A stretch of DNA of 64,000 nucleotides from an uncultured Rhizobium sp. GTDB lineage: Bacteria > Pseudomonadota > Alphaproteobacteria > Rhizobiales > Rhizobiaceae. Below are positions 27,016-34,565 of the stretch, one piece after another (the stretch's first letter is position 1; every line of letters begins with the position of its first letter). Location: NCBI GenBank assembly GCA_945952315.1, contig CAMFIE010000018.1:1-64000 (forward strand). Direction: 5' to 3'. Both the position numbers and the translations under genes were made by a program. A model generated the notes under the pieces. It made no database searches, had not been told where the DNA came from, and worked only from the letters and a program-made list of their open reading frames with translations.

Positions 27016-27078
27016 TGTTGGTATCCTTGTTGGTATCGCAGAACATACCAACAGCCGCATACCAACAGGATACCAACA
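27016..27078. repeat. Five-copy TGTTGGTAT/ATACCAACA array before the integrase start
   Basis: The 9-mer TGTTGGTAT occurs at 27016-27024 and 27028-27036, and its complement ATACCAACA at 27045-27053, 27059-27067 and 27070-27078. The outer parts form an almost perfect inverted pair. The last copy ends on the A of the integrase ATG. Candidate roles are arm-type integrase or excisionase binding, or autoregulation of int. Confidence 0.7.
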
Positions 27079-28313
27079 TGGCGCTGACGGATTTTGCAAT
27101 TCGGGCTGTGAAGCCGGCAGACAAGATTCAGAAAATTTCTGACGGTGAAGGGCTGCAGTTATGGGTAATGCCGGCCGGTTCAAAACTGTGGCGCTGGGCC
27201 TATCGCTACAACGGCCAACAGAAAACACTGGCTTTGGGCGCCTATCCGGAAATCACCTTGGCCGAAGCCCGAAGAAAACGGGACGAGGCGAAGGCCCTGC
27301 TCGCCTCGGGCATCGATCCCGGCCTGCAGCGCAAGCTGGACAAGATCACCAGGGCCATCTCCGATGCCGTGACGTTTGACAGCGTAGCCGAGGAGTATCT
27401 CGCCAAGAAAATGCGTGAAGGCCTGGCCGCAAGCACGGTGAAGCGTCTTCGCGCGCAATTGCGCCTTGTCAGTCCCGCCTTCGGTAACCGGCCGATTGCG
27501 GACATCACCATTCCCGAAGTGCTGGTGGCGCTGCAGAAGATTGACGCGCGCGGCACCCATGAAATGGCGACACGCACCAAGGAGCTTTGCGGCGCAATCT
27601 TCCGCTTCGCCATGGCAACGGGGCGCCGGATGGATGATCCGACCCAGGCACTGAAGAATGCGCTGACCAACCATAAGGTGAAGCACCGCGCGGCCATCCT
27701 TGACCCTGCCGCCTTCGGTGCCCTGCTGCGCGCCATTGATGACAGCGATGTGCAGCAGACAACGAAAGCCGCGCTGAAGCTTCTGGCGCTTGTCTTTTCG
27801 CGGCCCGGCGAATTGCGAAATGCCGAATGGCAGGAATTCGATCTGGAAAAGGCCATCTGGCGCATTCCGGCAGGCCGCATGAAAATGCGGCGGGAGCACC
27901 AGATCCCGCTCTCGCGGCAGGCGCTCGAGATCCTGAAAGACCTTCGCGCCTTCAACGGCGATGGCAAATATCTGTTTCCCGGCAATCGCAGCTATCAGCG
28001 TCCGATCAGCGAAAACACGCTCAACGCCGCGCTTCGCCGCATGGGCTATGACAAGGATCAGGTCACCGCCCACGGCTTTCGCGGCACCGCTTCGACCCTG
28101 CTCAATGAAAGCGGCCGTTTCTCGCCGGATGCGATCGAGCGCAGCCTCGCGCATCAGGATCATGACGAAATCAGCCGCGCCTATAACAGTGGCGCCTACT
28201 GGAACGAGCGGGTGACCATGGCGCAATGGTGGGCAGACCATCTGGATGTGTTGCGCGAAGGCGGAAAGGTGATTGCCATGGCAGGGAAGCGGAAAACACC
28301 ACCTTCCTGTTGA
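27078..28313 (+). CDS. P4-type tyrosine site-specific integrase
   Basis: The 411-residue protein has an N-terminal arm-binding domain (DUF4102; WRWAYRYNGQQKTLALGAYPE), a central SAM-like core-binding domain and a C-terminal tyrosine recombinase domain. The catalytic residues are visible as Arg in FSRPGELRNAEW, His and Arg in HGFRGTAST, His in SLAHQ and the nucleophile Tyr in SRAYNSGAYW. It starts 185 bases downstream of tRNA-Leu and reads in the same direction, the usual arrangement for islands inserted in a tRNA 3' end. No matching right att site was found in the window. Confidence 0.93.
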   Translation: MALTDFAIRAVKPADKIQKISDGEGLQLWVMPAGSKLWRWAYRYNGQQKTLALGAYPEITLAEARRKRDEAKALLASGIDPGLQRKLDKITRAISDAVTFDSVAEEYLAKKMREGLAASTVKRLRAQLRLVSPAFGNRPIADITIPEVLVALQKIDARGTHEMATRTKELCGAIFRFAMATGRRMDDPTQALKNALTNHKVKHRAAILDPAAFGALLRAIDDSDVQQTTKAALKLLALVFSRPGELRNAEWQEFDLEKAIWRIPAGRMKMRREHQIPLSRQALEILKDLRAFNGDGKYLFPGNRSYQRPISENTLNAALRRMGYDKDQVTAHGFRGTASTLLNESGRFSPDAIERSLAHQDHDEISRAYNSGAYWNERVTMAQWWADHLDVLREGGKVIAMAGKRKTPPSC

Positions 28314-28359
28314 GGTCGGACTCTGAAAGCGAAGCGGGCTTGACTCTGATTATGAATGA

Positions 28360-28374
28360 GAACAAAATGGGAAC
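28360..28374. promoter_or_regulatory. LexA-type (SOS) box
   Basis: The sequence GAAC-AAAATGG-GAAC has the exact GAAC-N7-GAAC form (complement GTTC-N7-GTTC) of the alphaproteobacterial LexA site. It lies 53 bases upstream of the small gene at 28427 and overlaps an inverted repeat AAATGGGA/TCCCATTT (28365-28386) that could also be a terminator or a second operator. Confidence 0.6.
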
Positions 28375-28426
28375 ATTCTCCCATTTAGGAGAGTTGCCCT
28401 AACACTCATCCAAAAGGATAACGGCC

Positions 28427-28675
28427 ATGCCCGCACTGGCTGATGCACAACTGCGTCTTGATCTTCCGTCCTCCGAATATCACCGGACTGAACACGCGCT
28501 GGACCCGATCGATGCGGCGCTTGCCTATCATGATGGTGACTACCGGGCCGCCATCGACTGCCTTTTGAAGGACGTGGTCTTCCTCAAGGAAGAACTCTTC
28601 ATTGCCGAACGGATGCTCAGCAAGGGCATGGGGAGAAGCTGGGCCCCGCGCTATGAACGGGAGCTTGAGGCGTGA
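28427..28675 (+). CDS. Small protein, candidate SOS-induced
   Basis: The 82-residue soluble protein contains YHDGDYRAAIDCLLKDVVFL and IAERMLSKGMGRSWAPRY, a pattern (GD-x-RAAI, LL-x-D, MS-x-G-x3-W-x-P) that I recall in unnamed 80-90-residue Rhizobiales proteins, many behind LexA boxes. No enzyme motif is visible; helices predominate. An AAAAGGATAACGGCC site precedes the ATG. Induction by DNA damage is inferred only from the upstream box. Confidence 0.7.
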   Translation: MPALADAQLRLDLPSSEYHRTEHALDPIDAALAYHDGDYRAAIDCLLKDVVFLKEELFIAERMLSKGMGRSWAPRYERELEA

Positions 28676-28860
28676 GACACGCAAAGGGCATCGCGCTTGT
28701 GCCGCCTCCCGGTTTGCTCAAACTCCAGTGACTGGACCTGCAAGCTTTGGAGGCGGAGCAGCTTGACGAAGCCAAGGCGGCGAAGGTTAAGTTGAAACAG
28801 GCCTGCCAAAGCGAAACTTGCTTGCCTGTCGATGGAATGGCAAGTATTTTCAATTTTTGA
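28672..28860 (+). pseudogene. Broken small gene with an in-frame stop
   Basis: A GTG overlapping the stop of the previous gene opens a frame reading VRHAKGIALVPPPGLLKLQ, which meets TGA at 28729-28731 and then continues for 42 residues as a charged helix (LDLQALEAEQLDEAKAAKVK) and a short tail ending IFNF before a stop at 28858-28860. Codon use looks coding on both sides of the stop. It may be a decayed cargo gene, or the second half may be a separate small frame. Confidence 0.35.
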
Positions 28861-28881
28861 TTGCATCTCGGCAAGGGGCAT

Positions 28882-29943
28882 ATGGAAACGATCCGTCATC
28901 AGGAATCGTCACGGGGTTCCGTGATCATGGTGGGCTTGGCTTTCGTCGTTCTTGCGGCGTTCCGGCGCATTCCCATCCCGATAATGAATTTCGACCTTCT
29001 TCCACCGAATCCTCGTTACATCGAGGCTGGCTCCCAGGTGTGGTCATCGCTTTTCGCGCTGGGAACCGTTCCCCTTCTTTCGGCGCTTCTACTCGCGGAG
29101 CTCGTGAAGCTGGTCTTGCCGCAACAGGCAGTCCGAGGCGGCAGTATCCGCCTTGGCCGCTTGCTCGTCGGGATCGTTGCCCTGCTTTTCACCGTCTTTC
29201 AGGGTTATGGGCTTGTGACCGGTTTGGCGGCGCATGACATTGTGCGCAATGGCGTTGATTCCTTGGTCGCCGCTTTGGCGTGCTATGCAGGCGTGACGGC
29301 CGTGCTCATCTGGCTGTCCGATGAAATCCGCCTGCCGGGTCTTGAGAATGGCATTTGGCTGCTTCTCGTGATTCCCTTTCTTGATGCCTTGCCGCGGGAT
29401 CTCGTTTCTGCCTTTGAATTTTTCCGTTCGAGTGGCATGCCTGCGGGGTTTTTCCTGCTGGCCGCCGGCGCCACGTCGGCTGCGGTTGTGATGGTGATTT
29501 TGCTGAACAACCTTATGATGGGGGTTGGGCGTAAGGGCCAGACGGCGGTTGATATCCCCCTGGAAATTCTGCTGTGGCCGCCCTTCCTTGCCAGCGTGGT
29601 TACAAACCTGCTGATGATGGTGCCGATCTACGCCTTGTCCGGCTTGATGGAAGCCGCTCCATGGGTCTTTGCGATTTTGGGTTCAGCGTCCAACTGCCTT
29701 CTCATTCCTATCATCGTTTACGGTTATATGCGGCGACAGCCTGCCGACCGACGCGAGGCGATAAGGCCGATCCTCGTCGTTGTCGCCGCGGCGCAGGTTT
29801 TGATAGTCGTGGGCTTCGGCCTTGTGAACGCCTTCATCCTGCCGCCGCTCTTGCCGAATGGTGGAATGCTCATCGTATGCGTCACGGTCATGGTCTCCCT
29901 TTGCCGTTTGGCGCTGGAGATGCGAGCCCTGGCCAGGAGTTGA
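28882..29943 (+). CDS. Divergent, shortened SecY-like membrane protein
   Basis: The 353-residue protein has about ten hydrophobic segments. Segment by segment it follows SecY: RIPIPIMNF (29-37) like the SecY plug entry, SLFALGTVPLLSALLLAEL (56-74) like the TM2 SIFALGIMPYISAS block, TVFQGYGLVTGL (104-115), IWLSDEIRLPGLENG (143-157) like MWLGEQITERGIGNG, ASVVTNLLMMVPIYA (237-251) like the TM7 region, and GGMLIVCVTVM (327-337) like TM10. The large cytosolic loops that bind SecA and ribosomes in SecY (between TM6-7 and TM8-9) are cut to about ten to fifteen residues. It is about 90 residues shorter than housekeeping SecY and has no SecE or SecG neighbour. AAGGGG precedes the ATG at 28882. Confidence 0.7.
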   Translation: METIRHQESSRGSVIMVGLAFVVLAAFRRIPIPIMNFDLLPPNPRYIEAGSQVWSSLFALGTVPLLSALLLAELVKLVLPQQAVRGGSIRLGRLLVGIVALLFTVFQGYGLVTGLAAHDIVRNGVDSLVAALACYAGVTAVLIWLSDEIRLPGLENGIWLLLVIPFLDALPRDLVSAFEFFRSSGMPAGFFLLAAGATSAAVVMVILLNNLMMGVGRKGQTAVDIPLEILLWPPFLASVVTNLLMMVPIYALSGLMEAAPWVFAILGSASNCLLIPIIVYGYMRRQPADRREAIRPILVVVAAAQVLIVVGFGLVNAFILPPLLPNGGMLIVCVTVMVSLCRLALEMRALARS

Positions 29944-30075
29944 GGGCCTGACGTCAGAACAAACCGGCGCGCAAAGCGCAGATCCGGCCCAAAACCATTC
30001 CTGGCGAACCAAGATTATCTCAAAGCAAATCCTCGGGCAGGTCTGTCCCGGGGCGGTTAGACCTGAATTGAAATG

Positions 30076-30924
30076 TTACGACATGGGTTCGAGAAAGCTC
30101 TTCTGATCCATGGTTTCAGGAATGGGTACTCCGAGTCGGGCGAGCACGGTAGGCGCGATCTGGGTAATGTGGAGCAGTTGATCGGGATCAGGCCCTCTCG
30201 ACGGTCCGAAATAGTAAAGGGCCGCGTCCTGCTGATCCTCACCCCGTCCACCATGATGACCGCGAGCCGACTGGCCGTGATCAGCGGTTACGATCAGTTC
30301 ATACCCGGCCGCGCGCCATTGTTGTATGAACGGTGCCAATTGGGCGTCAAGCAGATAGCAGGCATAGTCCAGTTCATCACAGTCATGCTTGAAGCGGTGC
30401 CCCATGCTGTCCAGGGTGCAGGTGTGCAAAAGCCCGTAATCGAGCCCGAAGCGCTTCGCGAGCATGGCAAGCGTTGCGAAAAGATCTGCATCGCTCGGTG
30501 TCATCTGATTCCAGTGATTGTAGCCTGCCATGGTGTGAAAGCGGCCATGATTGATGCTTGTGCTTTCGGGTTCGTCATATTCCAGATCCCTGACCGGATC
30601 GAAGGGAGCCCGATTGAAGAATTCCGACCAGAAGGAATGGGCGACCGCGCCCGTCACACCATTTGCCTTGCGGATTTCGGAAAATATATCCGGTTGGGAC
30701 AGGCGAAAGACATGTCCATTGCCGGTTGAGCCGTGCACGGCAGGCACCGTGCCGGTATGAATGGATGCATAGCAGCAGGCCGAGGTGGAAGGCAGCGGCG
30801 CGCGGATCTTCCAGACCTGAGCCTCACCGGCCTCCACCCATCCCTCGAGATTGCCAAACAGGCGGCGCCAGTTTCTCCATGGAACGCCATCGATGATCAG
30901 CAGCAACAGTTTGTTTTTCAGCAT
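30076..30924 (-). CDS. Alkaline phosphatase/phosphodiesterase superfamily protein
   Basis: The 282-residue protein has the type I phosphodiesterase/nucleotide pyrophosphatase fold: metal Asp in LLIIDGVPW (residue 12), a nucleophile region PLPSTSACCYASIHTG, a His in DSMGHRFKHD and the metal site VTADHGQSARGHHGG. No signal peptide is seen, so it probably acts in the cytosol. Its start overlaps the end of the ABC ATPase gene by 7 bases, so it is the last gene of the transporter operon and may process what is imported. Confidence 0.82.
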   Translation of the reverse strand: MLKNKLLLLIIDGVPWRNWRRLFGNLEGWVEAGEAQVWKIRAPLPSTSACCYASIHTGTVPAVHGSTGNGHVFRLSQPDIFSEIRKANGVTGAVAHSFWSEFFNRAPFDPVRDLEYDEPESTSINHGRFHTMAGYNHWNQMTPSDADLFATLAMLAKRFGLDYGLLHTCTLDSMGHRFKHDCDELDYACYLLDAQLAPFIQQWRAAGYELIVTADHGQSARGHHGGRGEDQQDAALYYFGPSRGPDPDQLLHITQIAPTVLARLGVPIPETMDQKSFLEPMS

Positions 30925-32555
30925 TGATCCGCGGTCTCCAGACGTCGATTGTTCAGGGTCTCCTCCAGCCAGCCAGGTCGGGTTTCCGGAACGGAATTCA
31001 GCAAGAGTTCGGTATAGGGGTCGAAAGGTGCACTGAGGACACGCGACTTCTGTCCGTAGCGTACCACTTCGCCGCGCAGCATCACGGCGATCGAGTCTGC
31101 CATGGCTTTGACCACGGCCAGATCATGGGTGATGAACAGATAACTCACCCCTTCCCTTGCCTGCAGGTTCAGCAGCAGCTTGAGAATGCCATTGGCGACA
31201 AGCGGATCGAGCGCGGAGGTGACTTCATCGCAAATGATCAGCTTCGGCTTTGCCGCGAGACACCGGGCGATGCAAACTCTTTGCTTCTGGCCGCCGGAAA
31301 GCTCGGCCGGATACCGGTGCAGGAACTCTTCTCCCAGTTCGACGTCATGCAGGAGTTCGAGGACACGCTCGTGCTTCTCACGACCCTTCAGCCCGAAGAA
31401 ATATTCGAGCGGCCTGCCGATCAGCTTGGCCACCGTGTGACGCGGGTTCATGGCCACATCGGCCATCTGATGGACAAGCTGCAATTTGCGCAGCTGATCG
31501 CGGCTGCGGTCTGCGATCCGGTCCGGCAAGCGTTCGCCTTCGAAGAAGATTTCGCCTGCCCGCGGGGGCATGAGGCCGGTAATTGCCCGTGCCGTTGTGG
31601 ATTTTCCTGAACCGCTTTCCCCCACGATAGCAAGGGTCTGCCCCGGAAGAACATCCAGGCTCACCTTCTTCAGGATGTCAAACCTGATACCGGGATAGGT
31701 GGCGGAAACGTCGCGCAGCGACAGGAGCGGCGTAAGCCCAGTAGCGGATTTTTCCATTGCCAGCGGATGACGTTCGCTGATCAGCGCTCTTGTATAGCGC
31801 TCCCTCGGTGCATTGAGGATCTGTTCCGTCGGCCCTGTTTCCACCATCTGCCCGTCGCGCAGCACCATGATGTGATCGGCCATTTGTGCGACCACCGCGA
31901 GATCGTGGGTGATGTAAAGCGCACCAACGCCCATATGCGCGATGGTCTGTTTGATTGCAGCCAGAACATCGATTTGCGTGGTGACATCCAGTGCCGTTGT
32001 GGGTTCGTCAAAGACAACGAGATCGGGACGCGGGCAAAGCGCCATGGCAGTCATCACCCGCTGCAACTGTCCGCCGGAAACCTGATGCGGATAGCGATCC
32101 CCGATGGAGAGAGGCAGCTTGAGCCGGGCAAAAAGATCCAGCGCCCGTTCCTGCGCCTCGGCACGGCTGCACACATCATGCCGCACGCAGGCTTCGGTCA
32201 CCTGTTGCATCAGGCGCAGAGAGGGGTTGAAGGAGGCGGCTGCCGATTGCGAGACATAGGTGACAACCCGGCCGCGCAGCTCCCGCAAGGCGCGGGGCGA
32301 GAGATCGCGCACATTCTTGCCGTTGACCTTCATCTCGCCACCGGTGATTTCCACCGGGCCACGGCCGTAATTGAGGGACGCAAGCCCGATTGTGGATTTG
32401 CCGGCGCCCGATTCACCGATCAGGCCCAGAACCTTTCCCTTTTCCAGCGTGAAATCAACGCCATGGACAATCTCGAATGTCCGCGGCTTTTCCCCGGGCC
32501 TTTGCAGGGTGGCGCCGATGCGCAGTCCACGCGCTTCCAGAAGGTGAGCATTCAT
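30918..32555 (-). CDS. Double-NBD peptide/opine ABC transporter ATPase (DppDF/YejF type)
   Basis: The 545-residue protein fuses two ABC ATPase domains. NBD1 has Walker A GESGAGKST, signature VSGGQLQRV and Walker B VVFDEPTTALD; NBD2 has GESGSGKST, LSGGQKQRV and LIICDEVTSALD. Both keep the H-loop ITHDLAV. This is the architecture of YejF and similar oligopeptide/nickel/opine systems where the two NBDs are one chain. It overlaps the permease gene by 4 bases upstream. Confidence 0.93.
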   Translation of the reverse strand: MNAHLLEARGLRIGATLQRPGEKPRTFEIVHGVDFTLEKGKVLGLIGESGAGKSTIGLASLNYGRGPVEITGGEMKVNGKNVRDLSPRALRELRGRVVTYVSQSAAASFNPSLRLMQQVTEACVRHDVCSRAEAQERALDLFARLKLPLSIGDRYPHQVSGGQLQRVMTAMALCPRPDLVVFDEPTTALDVTTQIDVLAAIKQTIAHMGVGALYITHDLAVVAQMADHIMVLRDGQMVETGPTEQILNAPRERYTRALISERHPLAMEKSATGLTPLLSLRDVSATYPGIRFDILKKVSLDVLPGQTLAIVGESGSGKSTTARAITGLMPPRAGEIFFEGERLPDRIADRSRDQLRKLQLVHQMADVAMNPRHTVAKLIGRPLEYFFGLKGREKHERVLELLHDVELGEEFLHRYPAELSGGQKQRVCIARCLAAKPKLIICDEVTSALDPLVANGILKLLLNLQAREGVSYLFITHDLAVVKAMADSIAVMLRGEVVRYGQKSRVLSAPFDPYTELLLNSVPETRPGWLEETLNNRRLETADQC

Positions 32556-33379
32556 GCGCGCCCTCCCTTCAGACTGGTGGTGCGGGAGAGAACCCAGTCC
32601 GCAACCAGATTGATGGCGATGGCCAGGATGGCGATGGCGATGGCGGGGGCCAGTGCGGCGGGAATGCCATAGACCAGACCATCGCTGTTTTCCTTGACGA
32701 TGGCTCCCCAGTCCGTGGATGGCGGCTGAATTCCGAGACCCAGAAATGACAGGGTGGAGAGGTAAAGCACCATGAAGATGAAGCGCATTCCGAATTCGGC
32801 AACGAGCGGGCTCATCGCATTGGGCAGGATTTCGTGAAAGATCGTCCAGCCCAGCCCTTCGCTGCGCAGGCGCGCCACTTCGATATAGTCCATAACGACA
32901 ATGTCTCCCGCAACCGAACGGCACAGACGGTAAACCCGGGTGGAATCCAGAAAGGCCATGACCAGTATCAGGACCGGCAGGGAAGGGGGCAGAACCGACA
33001 ATACGACCAGCGCAAAGATCAGGCCGGGCACCGACATCACCAGATCGACCGATCTTGATAGCAGCTGATCCAGCCAGCCTCCGGCGACCGCAGCAGCAAA
33101 GCCGAGGACAGAGCCTGCGACAAAGGACAGGACCGTTGCCGCCGTTGCGACAAAAATCGTGGTTCGTCCACCATAGAGCATGCGGGTGAACAGATCCCGG
33201 CCGATATTGTCCGTTCCCAGCCAGTGGGCGGATGAGGCCGGTTCCCAGACAGAGCCGACAACATCTGACATTCCATAGGGTGCGATGACCTGGGCGAACA
33301 CGGCCATGCCGAAAAACAATGTGGTGACGGCAAGCCCGGCAAGTGCGCTTTTCGGGGCGGAATTCAGCAACGTGCTCAT
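32552..33379 (-). CDS. ABC transporter permease, DppC type
   Basis: The 275-residue inner-membrane protein has an N-terminal segment (LAGLAVTTLFFGMAVFAQVIAPYG), the HWLGTDNIGRDLFTRMLYGGRT motif typical of DppC/OppC, and the EAA loop in DYIEVARLRSEGLGWTIFHEILPN. About six membrane segments are seen. It overlaps the preceding permease by 4 bases and the ATPase by 4 bases, so translation is coupled. Confidence 0.93.
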   Translation of the reverse strand: MSTLLNSAPKSALAGLAVTTLFFGMAVFAQVIAPYGMSDVVGSVWEPASSAHWLGTDNIGRDLFTRMLYGGRTTIFVATAATVLSFVAGSVLGFAAAVAGGWLDQLLSRSVDLVMSVPGLIFALVVLSVLPPSLPVLILVMAFLDSTRVYRLCRSVAGDIVVMDYIEVARLRSEGLGWTIFHEILPNAMSPLVAEFGMRFIFMVLYLSTLSFLGLGIQPPSTDWGAIVKENSDGLVYGIPAALAPAIAIAILAIAINLVADWVLSRTTSLKGGRA

Positions 33380-34332
33380 TTCGGATTCCTCAAGCGCGGA
33401 TTGCTGATGATCCCGATCAGGTCCGCCATGGTGTTGAGCAAAATATAGACGGAGGAGAAGATGAGCCCGGTTGCCTGCACCACCGGCACATCCCGTTTGG
33501 AAACATGGTCGACCAGATACTGGCCCATGCCCGGATAGACGAACACCACCTCGACAGCGACCACACCGACAACCAGATAGGCCAGGTTCAGGATCACCAC
33601 ATTGGCAATCGGGGCGATCACATTGGGCAGCGCATGCGAGAGGATCACCTGAAATCCGGTCAACCCTTTCAGCACGGCGGTTTCGATATAGGCCGATTCC
33701 ATAACATTGAGGATCGCCGCCCGCGTCATCCGCATCATGTGCGCAAGGACCACCAGCACAAGAACGAGGACAGGCAGGGCGGTCGCCTGCAGCTTCTCAC
33801 CGACACTCATTGTGTCATTGATCAGCGACACAGGTGGCAGCCAGCGCCATTTCACCGCGACGACGAACATGACCAGATAAGCAAGGATGAATTCCGGCAC
33901 CGAGGTGGTCGCGAGCGCGAAAATGGAAATCACCCTGTCCGGCCAGCGATTTCGAAAACGAACCGAAAGGATGCCCAGCGTGATGGCCAAGGGTATGGAG
34001 ATGGCCGCAGCCCAGGACGCGAGGAACAGCGTATTGCCCAGCCGCAGCGAAATCGAATGGGAAATATCGGCACCATTGCTGAGCGCTTTGCCGAAATCAC
34101 CGTGCAAGATGCCATTCACCCAATGGAAATACCGCTGCACCGCCGACTGGTCGAGTCCCAGATCATGGCGAAGGTTTGCCAGCGCTTCCGGCGTTGCCGA
34201 TTGCCCCAGCACGGCCTGTGCCACATCTCCGGGCAGGACAAGGGTCCCGCAAAAGATCAGGATCGATGATGCAATCAGCAGCAATATGCCCAGGGCCATC
34301 CGCTGCATCAGCAATTTCAGCACCGGGTGCAT
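33376..34332 (-). CDS. ABC transporter permease, DppB type
   Basis: The 318-residue protein has the DppB pattern: an N-terminal membrane segment, a periplasmic loop with LRHDLGLDQSAVQRYFHWV and LHGDFGKALSNGADI, then membrane segments and the EAA motif in AYIETAVLKGLTGFQVILSHALPN. It partners the DppC-type permease. The ATG at 34332 has AAGGACTGAA upstream; a GTG six codons earlier is possible. It is 233 bases downstream of the binding-protein gene. Confidence 0.93.
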   Translation of the reverse strand: MHPVLKLLMQRMALGILLLIASSILIFCGTLVLPGDVAQAVLGQSATPEALANLRHDLGLDQSAVQRYFHWVNGILHGDFGKALSNGADISHSISLRLGNTLFLASWAAAISIPLAITLGILSVRFRNRWPDRVISIFALATTSVPEFILAYLVMFVVAVKWRWLPPVSLINDTMSVGEKLQATALPVLVLVLVVLAHMMRMTRAAILNVMESAYIETAVLKGLTGFQVILSHALPNVIAPIANVVILNLAYLVVGVVAVEVVFVYPGMGQYLVDHVSKRDVPVVQATGLIFSSVYILLNTMADLIGIISNPRLRNPK

Positions 34333-34437
34333 TTCAGTCCTTTTCCGCACGCAGGCAGACGTCAGGGGTGAAGGAGCGCAGGTTGCCCGCCGAAGTGACC
34401 TCCGGGGGTTACACCCGCAGAGGTCGCTTCATGCAGG

Positions 34438-34460
34438 AAAAGGGAAGAGCGGTCCCTTTT
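34438..34460. other. Hairpin between binding-protein and permease genes
   Basis: Eight-base arms AAAAGGGA and TCCCTTTT around a seven-base loop stand in the gap between the substrate-binding protein and permease genes on the minus strand. Such hairpins often protect or partly end the binding-protein message, so that the binding protein is made in excess. Confidence 0.4.
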
Positions 34461-34565
34461 CATCCAACCCGCCCTGGGAGGAACGGCGATAGAGGCATTA
34501 TTCACCAGAACCGGATTGCCCTTTTTTCAGGATGCAGCGCCGGTTTAGGCGTCTTGACGGAAGGG

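Noticed and set aside
28617-28899. Minus-strand frames opposite the broken small gene
   Set aside because: They lack start signals and their composition (Ser/Cys/Ala rich) looks like antisense of the plus-strand remnant.
26894-30075. A right-hand att copy of the tRNA-Leu 3' end
   Set aside because: I looked for GATTCCGGCATGGGGCA-like repeats downstream of the integrase and saw only short chance matches such as GCATGGGG at 28626.
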